The notes: generated from the sequence alone by a model not told the origin. A stretch of DNA of 64,000 bases from Halioglobus sp. (GCA_020443345.1 JAGRIH010000018.1:1-64000); one strand, 5' to 3'. Numbered from the stretch's first letter, positions 26,619-35,900 are shown. Program-made: numbers and translations.

Positions 26619-27518
26619 ATGGCCAAGGTGGCATTTATCGGCCTGGGCAACATGGGTGGCCCGATGGCCCTGAACCTGGTGCGGACCGGACACGAGGTCG
26701 CGGTCTTCGATCTGTCGGCTGCGGCCTGTGAGTCGCTGCGGCAGGGCGGTGCCGCAGTGGCCGGCTCGGCGGTCGAGGCGGCCGCCGCGGTCGATTACGT
26801 GGTGACGATGCTGCCGGCCGGCAAACACGTGGCCGCGACCTACCTGGGCGAAGACGGCCTGCTGGCGCATCTGGACAGCGCCACTACGGCGCTCGATTGC
26901 AGTACCATCGACGCCGCCACCGCGCGCCGCGTGGGTGAGGCGGCTGCGGCCCGGGGCATCGGTTTCATGGATGCCCCGGTATCGGGCGGGGTCGCCGCCG
27001 CCGCGGCCGGTACTCTGGCCTTTATGTGCGGCGGCAGCGAGGCGATCTTCGAGCGCGCCCGCCTGATCCTCACGGATATGGGCGCCAATATCTTTCACGC
27101 CGGCCCGGCCGGTGCCGGTCAGGTGGCCAAGGGCTGCAACAACATGCTGCTGGCCATACACATGATCGGCACCTGCGAGGCGCTGGAGATGGGCGTCCGC
27201 AACGGCCTCGACCCGGCGGTGCTGTCACAGATCATGCTGGCCAGTTCGGGGCGCAACTGGTCGCTGGAAGTCTACAACCCCTACCCCGGAGTGATGGAAA
27301 AAGCGCCGGCCAGCAACGACTACAAGCCGGGCTTCATGGTCGATCTGATGGTCAAGGACCTGGGTCTGGCGCTGGATATTGCCCGCCACAGCGGCTGCGA
27401 CAATCCCATGGGTCACCTGGCCCAGACCCTGTACAGCGAGCACCAGGCTGCGGGCAATGGGCAGCTGGATTTTTCCAGTATCCTGCGCAGGTTGCAAAGG
27501 ACAGAGGACAGAGGGTAA
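26619..27518 (+). CDS. mmsB: 3-hydroxyisobutyrate dehydrogenase
   Basis: NAD-dependent oxidation of 3-hydroxyisobutyrate to methylmalonate semialdehyde, the substrate of MmsA at the head of the operon. The 299-residue protein has the N-terminal Rossmann motif FIGLGNMGGPMALNLVRTGH, then GFMDAPVSGGVAAA. The catalytic Lys lies in GAGQVAKGCNNMLLA. KDLGLALDIARHSG completes the helical domain. GAGG lies at good distance before ATG 26619. Last gene of the operon; the next genes are convergent. Confidence 0.94.
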   Translation: MAKVAFIGLGNMGGPMALNLVRTGHEVAVFDLSAAACESLRQGGAAVAGSAVEAAAAVDYVVTMLPAGKHVAATYLGEDGLLAHLDSATTALDCSTIDAATARRVGEAAAARGIGFMDAPVSGGVAAAAAGTLAFMCGGSEAIFERARLILTDMGANIFHAGPAGAGQVAKGCNNMLLAIHMIGTCEALEMGVRNGLDPAVLSQIMLASSGRNWSLEVYNPYPGVMEKAPASNDYKPGFMVDLMVKDLGLALDIARHSGCDNPMGHLAQTLYSEHQAAGNGQLDFSSILRRLQRTEDRG

Positions 27519-27563
27519 ACAAGCCGAGACGGCTGTGCGGCGGCCGCTCTCGCGGGGCGGGTG

Positions 27564-28193
27564 TCACGTTGACTGGTTTGCCTTGCTCGCGGGTTCGATG
27601 CGCGGCAGCAGACCGCGCAACAGTGCGGTGTCCCGGCTCTGTCCCAGCCACACCAGCGCCGGCACCAGGGTCGGCACGATCAGGGTGCTGAGCTGGAACA
27701 GGACGGCGATGGCGTCCGCCGGCGGCACGAACACGTCGGGCTGCTGCAGGAAGGTCGCGCCCAGATTGACCACCAGTTCCTTGAGGCACACGCACAGCAG
27801 GCCCAACACGATAAACGGGTAGATCAGCACCAGCCCCCACAGGTAATCCGCCAGGTAGTCGCGCCGCGGCGTGGCGAAATGCAGCGCGGTGTAAAACGCA
27901 ATAGCGTAGGATAAAATGCGGGTGTCGATCTTGAAGCCCAGGCTGCCAGCGGCCGCCTGCGGTGTGACCAGTCGCCCCTGCAGCTCGCCGAATTGCGTCA
28001 TCAGCAGGGCATCGGCGCCCTGCACGTAAACGCCCTCCACCACGTCGGGAAACCAGCTTTTAAGCAGCATATTCACCAGCCCGGTGGCCGGCATCGCCAG
28101 AGTGGCGCTGGCCATCGTCCACAGCGCAAAACAGGGCACCAGCAGCACGAACACGAACAGCAGGAACTGGCGCATCGGGCGCTGCTCAGCCAC
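27564..28193 (-). CDS. Exosortase H-associated membrane protein
   Basis: 209 residues, mostly hydrophobic. It has an N-terminal helix (FLLFVFVLLVPCFALWTMAS), a periplasmic stretch with GFKIDTRILSYAIAFYTALHFA, a helix pair (YLWGLVLIYPFIVLGLLCVC) and FQLSTLIVPTLVPALVWLG. It matches in form and position the partner protein that accompanies XrtH. The GTG start at 28191-28193 overlaps the end of xrtH by eight bases, so the two are translationally coupled. The role in sorting is unknown, probably assembly or substrate handling in the inner membrane. Confidence 0.8.
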   Translation of the reverse strand: MAEQRPMRQFLLFVFVLLVPCFALWTMASATLAMPATGLVNMLLKSWFPDVVEGVYVQGADALLMTQFGELQGRLVTPQAAAGSLGFKIDTRILSYAIAFYTALHFATPRRDYLADYLWGLVLIYPFIVLGLLCVCLKELVVNLGATFLQQPDVFVPPADAIAVLFQLSTLIVPTLVPALVWLGQSRDTALLRGLLPRIEPASKANQST

Positions 28194-28689
28194 GGGCGGT
28201 CCGGGTCGAGGGCTGGCGCGTGAGATAGCGCAGATACACGATAAAAACGATCAGCACGTCCAGCATGATCAGGCTCGGCCACAGGTACAGGTGCACCCAG
28301 GAGAAGAATTGCATATTCCAGTCACCCAGGTAAAACAGGCTGATGATGCGCGCGACATTCATCACCTGTACGGCGATGAAACCCAGGGCGATAGCCAGCA
28401 GGCGCGCGCGCCATGGCGCCGGAAAGGCCACCACGGCGGCGATCAGCACAATGATCGCCTCGACGCCGTTGCAGCCGGCCTCGATGGAGACCGCAAAACC
28501 ACTGTCACTGAAGCGCAGCACTTTCCCCGCGGCGATGACGGAGCTGTCAAATGGCGCGATCAGTGCGGCGCTCAGTTGCGCCAGCAGTTCGGTGAAGGGC
28601 ACGATTACATGCTCCTGCACCGGGTTCAGCATCTCCAGGGTGAACAGGGCGATGAGCAGCGCGGTAAAAACCGTCAGAAATCGTCCCAC
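28186..28689 (-). CDS. xrtH: Exosortase H (IPTLxxWG-CTERM specific)
   Basis: Inner-membrane cysteine transpeptidase-like enzyme that cleaves C-terminal sorting tails of exported proteins. 167 residues with the exosortase triad in order: Cys in SIEAGCNGVEAIIVL (near residue 71), Arg in VMNVARIISLFYLG (near 111) and His in FFSWVHLYLWPSLIML (near 131). Helices surround each. The start is GTG 28687-28689 with GAGGAA upstream. It follows the DUF4340 gene by 93 bases on the same strand. One likely substrate, the LRR protein with an IPALPLL tail, is encoded at 3.4-5.1 kb. Confidence 0.9.
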   Translation of the reverse strand: MGRFLTVFTALLIALFTLEMLNPVQEHVIVPFTELLAQLSAALIAPFDSSVIAAGKVLRFSDSGFAVSIEAGCNGVEAIIVLIAAVVAFPAPWRARLLAIALGFIAVQVMNVARIISLFYLGDWNMQFFSWVHLYLWPSLIMLDVLIVFIVYLRYLTRQPSTRTARG

Positions 28690-28782
28690 CGGCGCGCTTC
28701 CTCGTGGTTGTTTTCAACGTCGATATTAGCATTTTAAGCGCCGGTTTCAGCGCCCGGCCTGGAGGGCGCGCTCCGGCATTTG

Positions 28783-29691
28783 CTAGTCGCCCCCGCTGGG
28801 GTCCGACACCAAGCGCAAATCGATACCGGTCAGCCGGTCGTAGTCATAGGCGCTCAGCCTGAAGAACAGCGGGTATTCGCTGCTGTGGATGAAGTGCCTG
28901 TCCCCCAGTCGATACAGCTCCAGCGTGACCTCGCCGCCCAGTCCTGCTACCTGCAGCACCAGGTCGGCCTGCGCCTGCGACAGGTCGCGCTGGGTATCTG
29001 CGCCGGCCACGCCGTCCACCTGCAGCGAGCGCAGGGCGCTGGTCAGGGCCAGCACTTCCCGCGCATCGACCGGCGTGCCGCGCCCGGACAGCCAGTCGCC
29101 GTCGCGCAGTTGCACGCTGCTGTAGCCGTCTGCCGTGATGCGCAGCGGGGTGCGCACCTGCAGCAGGCGGGGGTCGAGCCAGGCTCCCGGGCTGCCCGGG
29201 GCGTCGAATGCATTGAATTCGATGCTGTAGATTTCCTCGCGGCCGGCGCTGCGCGCATGCACCTTGCGAAAACCCGGCGACGTGCCCAGGTAGATCTCGC
29301 CGCACGGTGCGCCGCCGCAAGTCAGCGCTATGCGGCGCTGGTAGAGGTAGTCGGCGACCTGAAAGCGCTGGCGCGCCGCGCCGGACTGCGCCACCGGCCA
29401 GCCGCTGATCCTGCCGGTCAGCACCGCCAGCAGTTTGCCGACCTGGTCCGGGTCCGCCGGCAGGCCGTCCAGGTCGGGCAGTAGCCAGTGCTCACCCGCG
29501 CGCTGCAGTACCGCCTCGTTGTCGTGTTCGTCGCCGATGCGGATCTCGTCGATTGCCGCCGCCTCTACTGGCGCCAGCGCAGCCGCGGGCGCCTGCCGTT
29601 GCGGGTCGGATGCCGGCCAGTAGAGCGCGGCAAGCAGGCCGCACTGCAGCAGCAACAGCAGTAACAGGCCGCCAGTGACAGTGCGGCTCAC
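28783..29691 (-). CDS. DUF4340 protein, accessory to Gld-type ABC system
   Basis: 302 residues with one N-terminal helix (TVTGGLLLLLLLQCGLLAAL) and a long periplasmic or extracytoplasmic part (GEHWLLPDLDGLPADPDQVG, KVHARSAGREEIYSIEF). DUF4340 proteins regularly follow GldG-like genes; their function is not known. The GTG start at 29689-29691 overlaps the TGA of the GldFG gene, so translation is coupled. An upstream in-frame extension was rejected because it lies wholly in the preceding gene. The order ATPase, permease/GldG, DUF4340 argues for one complex. Confidence 0.82.
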   Translation of the reverse strand: MSRTVTGGLLLLLLLQCGLLAALYWPASDPQRQAPAAALAPVEAAAIDEIRIGDEHDNEAVLQRAGEHWLLPDLDGLPADPDQVGKLLAVLTGRISGWPVAQSGAARQRFQVADYLYQRRIALTCGGAPCGEIYLGTSPGFRKVHARSAGREEIYSIEFNAFDAPGSPGAWLDPRLLQVRTPLRITADGYSSVQLRDGDWLSGRGTPVDAREVLALTSALRSLQVDGVAGADTQRDLSQAQADLVLQVAGLGGEVTLELYRLGDRHFIHSSEYPLFFRLSAYDYDRLTGIDLRLVSDPSGGD

Positions 29692-32678
29692 AGCTTGAGT
29701 TCCCGGGCGTAGCGCCGGCGCCGCGCCCTCTGTAACAACCACTGCAGCAGGGCCAGCGCCGCCAGCCACAACAGTGCCAGGGCGTAGTTGAAATACTCGA
29801 TGAGCGCCTGGGCCCGCTGCGCCATCGGCGGCAGCGTCCGGTTGAAATGCGCGCGCGAGCGGATCTCCAGTAGTTGTTCATCCCGCAGCGCCCAGTCCAG
29901 TGTGTTCATAAACAGCTCGATCGGTCCCAGGTACTGCGTGCCGGTGGCCACTGCCGTGGCGTTGAGTATCTGGTCGTCCATGAAGTCGTTGGAGGCGTAC
30001 AGCACGATACGGGCCGACTCGGGAGAGCGCGACAGCGCGCTGCCGGGCGCCGCGTTGCGCTCTGCCGCGCTCGAGTCGCTGTCGGCGCCGTTTTGCGGGG
30101 GCGGTTTTTCCGCAAAAAACGCATCGAAACGCCCCTGCACCGCCACCCCCAGGACCCGCGGCTGCAGCGCACCGCTGTCGTCGGGGGCCGCCTGTGCGGC
30201 AGTTGTCGCAGCCTGTGTGTCTGCATTCGGGGCGCTGAGCTGTGCTGTTTGCCCGGCGCCGTCCGGCGGGAACGATGGCTCTGCGTCCGCGTCCTGTGCG
30301 GCGGCTGTCGCGGGGCGAAAGCTGCTCAGGCCATCGTCGCCCAGGCTGGGCATGGTGTCCATGCTGTCGCTCAGCCAGCTGTCGGGGGAACTGGTCAATA
30401 GCTGGTCAATACGCCGTCCCCGGGCGCGTTCCACCTCGACCGGTGAGGCCCAGGCTATGGTCAGTTGCGGCAGATTTGCGGTGACCGGGTGATCGGGCGC
30501 CAGCCCCGGCGGGCGCAGGTCGATGAAGTAGGGGTAGTCGATCATGCGCACGTCGCGAAATTCATAGCCCTCCGACTGCCGCGTCACCGGGGCGGGAAAC
30601 GCCGCGTTGCGCTCATCCAGCACCAGGGTCTGGCCGATCTGCAGGCCGTGGTGGGCCAGCCAGCCCTGCAGGCCGCTGTCCCAGTCCAGCATGCGCAGTC
30701 GCCCGTCGCTGATCTCGGCAGTGTAGGGCGATGTCGCCAGGATCACGGTACCGCCGCGCATGAGGAACTGGTCGATGGCAAAGACGGCTTGTTCACCCAG
30801 TTGCCGCGGGGCCACCACCGCCAGGATATCCGCCTCGGGACTGACGCTGCCATCGGAGAGATCTTCCAGGCGGATGCTGTAGTCCCGGCCGATGGCCTGC
30901 TCCAGCAGCTCGAAGGTGGGTCCGCCCAGGTTGAACCTGGCCAGCTGGGCGCTGCCCCGCGGCAGCGCCAGGGCCACCGTGCGGGTAAAGCCGCTGGCAA
31001 AGCGTTTCAGGCCCGCCTCCAGGGTCGCGGCAAAATCCGCCGGCTCAAAGCCATCGGTGGGCAGTTGTACCACCTGCTGCGAATCGGCCAGGGTCAGGTA
31101 AAAGTAAAACCCGCGCTCGTCCCCCGGGGTCGCGCGCAGGGGCCGGAAGCCCCACTCCTGTTCGATCTGGCGGGCCACGCTGCCAGCGCCCGCCTCGGGC
31201 TCGATAAAGCGCACGCTGAATTTGTCCGGCGCCTCCGCCGCCCGGCTTTGCAGCGTTGCCTGAATGGCCTCTTTATAGTCGCGCAGTGGTTCCGGCAGCG
31301 AGGCATCCGCCGAGATGTAGCCGATAAACTCCAGCGGTTCATCGATACCGTCAAACAGCCTGCCGCCGGCGCGGTAGCTGTACAGCACGTCCTTGATGGC
31401 GCGGGTGATGTCGTACTCGGGGTTGCGCAGCATTACTTCCGCCCCCGCATTGGCCGCCGTGCGCACCTCGATCAGATCGGCGAAGCCCAGCGCTTCGTGC
31501 TCGCCGCCATAGGTCACCAGAATATTGAAATAGGAGTTGACCAGGGCCGCCTGATAGCGGTCGGCGACCTGGAACGGAGTGGCGGTGATATCGTAGCGCT
31601 CGTTTGCCTCGCGCTCCAGCGCCGGGTCGCCGGCCGGATCGACGAACTCCACGCGCACCCTGCCGCCGCCGGCCACTTCGTACTCGCGCAGCAGGTCGCG
31701 CAGCTGCGGCACCAGTGGCGCCAGCAGGGGGTGGGTCTTGGCGCTGAAATAGCCGCGAATCACCAGCGGTTCCTGCAGGTGTTGCAGCAAATCCCGGGTG
31801 GGCGCGGAGATCGAGTAGAGCCTGCCCTGGGTCATATCGAGGCGCAAGCCGTTGATGCGGGCCAGCCACACATTGGCCAGCACCAGGTTGGCCAGCAACA
31901 GCACCACGGCGGCGCGCCAGGTGCGATGCCGCGCCGTCCCCACGGATCTGGCCCAGCGCTCCTTTTCCAGCACATAGACATTGAGTGCCAGGAAGGCCAC
32001 GGTGAGGCTCAGGTAATACCACAAGTCGCGGGCGTCGAGCACCCCGCGCGTAATGCTCTCAAAGCGTGCGCCGCTGCCCAACTGGCGCAGTGCATGGGCC
32101 ACGCTGTCATCGAAGAAGCCGGTGAGGCTGGGGCTGCCCAGCAGGTAGAGACCGCCGCACAGGGCCACCGTGCCGATCAGGCTGACGATGGGGTTGTCGG
32201 TGCGAGCCGAGATGAACAGTCCCGCGCTGAGATAGGTGGCGCCGAGCAGGGTGCTGGCCAGATAAGCGGCTGCGACCGGTCCCCAGTCGAGATCGGCGAT
32301 AAGCGCCACGGTGACCGGCAGCGGCAAAGTGCTGGCCAGCGCCAGCAGCAGCAGGGCAAAGCAGGCGTAAAACTTGCCCAGTACGAAACGCCACAGCGCC
32401 ACGGGCTGGGTCTGGACGTGCTCCAGGGTACCGCTGCGGCGCTCTTCGCTCCACATGCGCATGGTCAGAGCGGCGCACAGGAAGATCAGCAGGATCGGCA
32501 GCCACTGGAACAGCGGGCGGATATCGGCGATATTGCGGGCAAAAAACGCCTCCACCCAGAAAAAAACAAACAGCGTGACGGCGGCAAAGGAGGCCAGGAA
32601 CAGCCAGGCCACAGGGGAGGCAAAAAACAGCCGGGCCTCCTTCTGGGCCACCCGGCGCACGGCGGAGTCAGTGGCCAC
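29688..32678 (-). CDS. ABC-2 permease fused to GldG-type domain (GldF-GldG fusion)
   Basis: 996 residues. The N-terminal 240 or so form an ABC-2 permease with about six helices (LFFASPVAWLFLASFAAVTL, RMWSEERRSGTLEHVQTQPV). A further helix (AAVVLLLANLVLANVWLARI) leads into the Gldg_uT/ABC-uncharacterised domain: LRLDMTQGRLYSISAPTRDL, EPLVIRGYFSAKTHPLL, DKFSVRFIEPEAGAGS, DILAVVAPRQLGEQAVFAID. A Pro/Ala/Asp-rich linker (near residues 780-850) precedes a last helix (YALALLWLAALALLQWLLQ). In Bacteroidetes GldF and GldG are separate and work with GldA. The GTG start overlaps the ATPase gene by 11 bases. The transported substrate is unknown. Confidence 0.85.
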   Translation of the reverse strand: MATDSAVRRVAQKEARLFFASPVAWLFLASFAAVTLFVFFWVEAFFARNIADIRPLFQWLPILLIFLCAALTMRMWSEERRSGTLEHVQTQPVALWRFVLGKFYACFALLLLALASTLPLPVTVALIADLDWGPVAAAYLASTLLGATYLSAGLFISARTDNPIVSLIGTVALCGGLYLLGSPSLTGFFDDSVAHALRQLGSGARFESITRGVLDARDLWYYLSLTVAFLALNVYVLEKERWARSVGTARHRTWRAAVVLLLANLVLANVWLARINGLRLDMTQGRLYSISAPTRDLLQHLQEPLVIRGYFSAKTHPLLAPLVPQLRDLLREYEVAGGGRVRVEFVDPAGDPALEREANERYDITATPFQVADRYQAALVNSYFNILVTYGGEHEALGFADLIEVRTAANAGAEVMLRNPEYDITRAIKDVLYSYRAGGRLFDGIDEPLEFIGYISADASLPEPLRDYKEAIQATLQSRAAEAPDKFSVRFIEPEAGAGSVARQIEQEWGFRPLRATPGDERGFYFYLTLADSQQVVQLPTDGFEPADFAATLEAGLKRFASGFTRTVALALPRGSAQLARFNLGGPTFELLEQAIGRDYSIRLEDLSDGSVSPEADILAVVAPRQLGEQAVFAIDQFLMRGGTVILATSPYTAEISDGRLRMLDWDSGLQGWLAHHGLQIGQTLVLDERNAAFPAPVTRQSEGYEFRDVRMIDYPYFIDLRPPGLAPDHPVTANLPQLTIAWASPVEVERARGRRIDQLLTSSPDSWLSDSMDTMPSLGDDGLSSFRPATAAAQDADAEPSFPPDGAGQTAQLSAPNADTQAATTAAQAAPDDSGALQPRVLGVAVQGRFDAFFAEKPPPQNGADSDSSAAERNAAPGSALSRSPESARIVLYASNDFMDDQILNATAVATGTQYLGPIELFMNTLDWALRDEQLLEIRSRAHFNRTLPPMAQRAQALIEYFNYALALLWLAALALLQWLLQRARRRRYARELKL

Positions 32679-33597
32679 CGGCGGTCACCTCCCGGAACAC
32701 GCTGTCCAGATCTCTCACCACCGGCTGCAACTGGTAGAGGCGCGCGCCGCAGCGCAGTACACACTGGGCGATCGCGTCCGCGGCGGCGTCCGTATCGGCA
32801 CCTTCGCGCAGCCGCAGGGTGAACACCGCGCGCTGCCTGGCGGGGGCTTGCTCCACCGCTGCCACCTGCGGCACCCGGCGCAGGTGGGGCAGCAGGTTCT
32901 CCGCCCCCGCAGCGGTGTGCAGGCACAGGGTCTGCGTGTGATGCAGTGCGTGCAGGGACTCATCCAGCGCCAGTCGGCCGTGGCGCAGCACCAGTACGCG
33001 GTCACAGATGGCGTCCACCTCCTGCATGATGTGCGTGGACAGGATGATGGTGGCGCGCCGCGACAACTGCACAATCAGTTCCCGCATATGCTCGGTCTGG
33101 TTGGGGTCGAGCCCGTTGGTGGGCTCATCGAGGATCAGCAGGCCGGGCCTGCCGAGCGTGGCCTGGGCGACGCCCACGCGCTGCCGGTAGCCGCGCGACA
33201 GGGTGCCGATACGGTCCAGCGCCCGGCCGGCCAGATCGGTGGCGGCCAGGGCTTCGCGCACCGCCTGGCTGCGCTCGCGGGCCCCGATACCCTTGAGCGT
33301 CGCGGCGTAATCCAGGTAGTCGGCCACGATCATCTCCGGGTAGATCGGCAGATTTTCCGGCAGGTAGCCCAGTTGCTGCTGGACCGAGTGGGCGTGGCGG
33401 GCCAGGTCCAGACCGCCGATGGTGATGCTGCCGGCGGAGGGCTCCAGATAGCCGCTGAGCATGCGCATGACAGTCGTTTTGCCGGCGCCGTTGTGGCCCA
33501 GCAGGCCGACAATTGCATGGTCGTCGATGCAAAACGATACATCCTCGACAGCGGTGGTACTGCCGTAGTGGCGGGTGAGGGATTGCACGTCAATCAT
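32668..33597 (-). CDS. ABC transporter ATP-binding protein (GldA/CcmA-like)
   Basis: 309 residues with Walker A GHNGAGKTT, Q-loop region GYLPENLPIYPEM, signature LSRGYRQRVGVAQATLG, Walker B LLILDEPTNGLDP and the switch His in ILSTHIMQEVD. A C-terminal extension of about 90 residues follows, typical of exporters of the ABC-2/GldA type. It heads the operon ATPase, GldFG fusion, DUF4340 and possibly xrtH. ATG 33595-33597. Drives the adjacent permease; direction is probably export. Confidence 0.92.
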   Translation of the reverse strand: MIDVQSLTRHYGSTTAVEDVSFCIDDHAIVGLLGHNGAGKTTVMRMLSGYLEPSAGSITIGGLDLARHAHSVQQQLGYLPENLPIYPEMIVADYLDYAATLKGIGARERSQAVREALAATDLAGRALDRIGTLSRGYRQRVGVAQATLGRPGLLILDEPTNGLDPNQTEHMRELIVQLSRRATIILSTHIMQEVDAICDRVLVLRHGRLALDESLHALHHTQTLCLHTAAGAENLLPHLRRVPQVAAVEQAPARQRAVFTLRLREGADTDAAADAIAQCVLRCGARLYQLQPVVRDLDSVFREVTAGGH

Positions 33598-33660
33598 AGA
33601 GCCGGATCACTACTGGTGTCGTGTCAGGAATAAGTTGTGCATCGCGGTCAGCGGCGATAG

Positions 33661-34419
33661 TTAAACGGAGAATAGCAGCTTGACGATGAAGGCAGCGAGC
33701 ACCGCGTTCAGTACCAGGCGAATCAACCGCTCACCCCGGCTGACGGCAAAGTGCGCCCCCAGGTAACCGCCGACGGCGTTGCCCAGCGCCAGCACCAGGC
33801 CCACCGCCCACAACAGTTCGACGCGGCTGGCAAACACCGCCAGTGCCACCAGGGTATAGCAGCCGATGATAAACACCTTGTGCATATTGGTGCGCACCAG
33901 GTCCAGGCCCATCGCGCGGTTCAGGATAGGCATGAAGATAAAGCCTACCCCGAGCTGGATGAAGCCGCCCCAGAACCCGGCTCCCACCATCAGCAGGTGC
34001 CCGGTAATGAGCTGTCCGCGACTCGGGCGGTAATCCCGGGGCCGCTCGGCGGCGCCGCGATCGAAGTGCATCACCAGCATGACGCCGACCATAATGGCCG
34101 CCAGCGCGCGATTGAACCAGACGCCCTCCAGGTGCGTGCCGACCAGCGCGCCCACCGCCGCCCCCGGCGCTGCACAGGCCGCCAGACTGAGGCTGAGCCT
34201 GAACTCACCGAAGCCGCGCCGCGCAAATGCCACGATGGCTGCCAGGTTCTGTGCCAGTATCGCGATGCGGTTGGTGCCGTTGGCGACGGGCCCGGGCAGG
34301 CCCATGAACACCATGACCGGCACGGTGACGAGCGAACCGCCGCCGGCCATGACATTGACGAAGCCGCCGATGACGCCGACGCCGGCCAGCACGGCCGCCT
34401 GCCACAGTTCGAGCGGCAC
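33661..34419 (-). CDS. TauE/SafE (TSUP) family permease
   Basis: 252-residue inner-membrane protein with about eight helices. The opening GVGVIGGFVNVMAGGGSLVT is the first repeat signature of TSUP carriers, repeated in weaker form as GAGFWGGFIQLGVGFIFMP. Members export or import sulfite, sulfoacetate or related organosulfur anions; the substrate here is not known. The start is GTG 34417-34419, two bases after the stop of glutathione reductase, so both are co-transcribed; a link to thiol or sulfur metabolism is plausible. Confidence 0.87.
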   Translation of the reverse strand: MPLELWQAAVLAGVGVIGGFVNVMAGGGSLVTVPVMVFMGLPGPVANGTNRIAILAQNLAAIVAFARRGFGEFRLSLSLAACAAPGAAVGALVGTHLEGVWFNRALAAIMVGVMLVMHFDRGAAERPRDYRPSRGQLITGHLLMVGAGFWGGFIQLGVGFIFMPILNRAMGLDLVRTNMHKVFIIGCYTLVALAVFASRVELLWAVGLVLALGNAVGGYLGAHFAVSRGERLIRLVLNAVLAAFIVKLLFSV

Positions 34420-34421
34420 GC

Positions 34422-35774
34422 TCAGTCCTCGCTCCAGGGCTCGCGCATGGTCACCAGTTCCTCGGCGGCGGTAGGGTGAATGCCGATGGTGCTGTCAAAG
34501 ATGGCCTTGGTCGCCCCCGCGCGCAGGGCGATGGCGATGCCCTGCATGATCTCGCCGGCATCGGGACCAACCATGTGCACCCCGACCACCCGGTCGCTGT
34601 GGGCGTCGACCACGAGTTTCATGAAGGTCTGTTCATCGCGTCCGCTGATGGTGTGCACCATGGGTTTGAACGTGGATTTAAACAGTCGAATACGGCCAAA
34701 CTTTGCGCGAGCCTGGTCCTCGGTAAAACCCACCGTGCCGATATTGGGCTGGCAGAACACGGTGGTGGGCACAAATTCGTAATCCACGTGTTGCTCGCTG
34801 CCGCCAAACTGGCAGCGTGCGAAGGCCATGCCCTCGGCCAGCGCCAGGGGGGTGAGCTCCATGCCGCCGGTCACGTCACCCAGGGCGAAAATACTGTCCT
34901 GGCTGGTGCGGAAATCCCGGTCGACCCGGATCATGCCGGATTCAGTGAGCGCTATATCGACATGCTCCAGGCCCAGTCCCTGCAGGTTCGCCCCGCGGCC
35001 GGTGGCATACAGGATGGTGTCGGCCTCTATGCAGGAGCCGTCGGTGAGCTGTGCGCGCAGTCCGGTGCGGCCGCGTTCGATGGCTGCCACGTTTACCTCG
35101 AACCGCAGGTCCACACCGGTCTTGGCGATCTCCCGGGCGGCGTGTGCGCGAATGTCGGGATCGAAGCCGCGCAGAAACAGCGGGCCGCGGTAAAGCTGTG
35201 TGACTTGCGCACCCAGACCGTTGAAAATCCCGGCGAACTCCACCGCGATATAGCCGCCCCCGACGATCAGCAGCCGTTTCGGGAACGTCTGCAGGTCGAA
35301 AATCTCGTTGGAGCTGATGGCGTGCTCGCTGCCGGGCACGTTGGGAATATGCGGCCAGGCACCGGTGGCCAGCAGGATTTTTGCCGCACTGTAGCAGGTG
35401 TCGCCGACGTTCACGGTGTGGGGGTCGACCAAGCTGGCGCGCGCATCGTAGACCGTGACTTTGGCAGTGTCCAGGAGGTTGCGGTAGATGGCGTTCAGCC
35501 GTGCAATCTCTTTCTTTTTGTTGTCGCGCAGCGTTGCCCAATCGAACGCTGGAGCCGGCACCTGCCAGCCAAAATTGCGCGCATCGGTAAACGCTCTGCT
35601 GTACTGTGATGCGTAGACGTAGAGCTTCTTGGGCACACAGCCCACGTTGACACAGGTGCCGCCCATGTAGCGGTCTTCCGCCACCGCGACGCGGGCGCCC
35701 AATCCCGCCGCCGTGCGCGCCGCGCGCACGCCGCCCGAGCCGGCGCCGATAACGAACAGGTCGTAGTCTGTCAA
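34422..35774 (-). CDS. gor: Glutathione-disulfide reductase
   Basis: NADPH-dependent reduction of oxidised glutathione. The 450-residue protein has the FAD site DLFVIGAGSGGVRAARTAA and the redox disulfide GGTCVNVGCVPKK. The NADPH domain has VGGGYIAVEFAGIFNGLG, a second FAD motif is SIFALGDVTGG, and the interface/active His is in IGIHPTAAEE. The start is TTG 35772-35774 with AGGAGAT four bases upstream; no ATG is available near. Divergent from the DUF481 gene. Confidence 0.94.
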   Translation of the reverse strand: MTDYDLFVIGAGSGGVRAARTAAGLGARVAVAEDRYMGGTCVNVGCVPKKLYVYASQYSRAFTDARNFGWQVPAPAFDWATLRDNKKKEIARLNAIYRNLLDTAKVTVYDARASLVDPHTVNVGDTCYSAAKILLATGAWPHIPNVPGSEHAISSNEIFDLQTFPKRLLIVGGGYIAVEFAGIFNGLGAQVTQLYRGPLFLRGFDPDIRAHAAREIAKTGVDLRFEVNVAAIERGRTGLRAQLTDGSCIEADTILYATGRGANLQGLGLEHVDIALTESGMIRVDRDFRTSQDSIFALGDVTGGMELTPLALAEGMAFARCQFGGSEQHVDYEFVPTTVFCQPNIGTVGFTEDQARAKFGRIRLFKSTFKPMVHTISGRDEQTFMKLVVDAHSDRVVGVHMVGPDAGEIMQGIAIALRAGATKAIFDSTIGIHPTAAEELVTMREPWSED

Positions 35775-35871
35775 GGGGATCTCCTGTCTGGCCTGGTGGC
35801 AGTACGGGCAGATTCTAGCAGTCCTTGCGCCTGCTCTGCATCAGATGCGCGGCGGGGGACGGGCCCCGAGT

Positions 35872-35900
35872 TTGAGCACGGCAGGGCTTTTCTATATGAT
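35872..35900 (+). promoter_or_regulatory. Sigma-70 promoter of the DUF481 gene
   Basis: TTGAGC (35872-35877), a 17-base spacer, TATGAT (35895-35900), about 50 bases before the ATG at 35955. Both hexamers match four or five of six consensus positions, which stands out in this GC-rich sequence. Confidence 0.65.
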
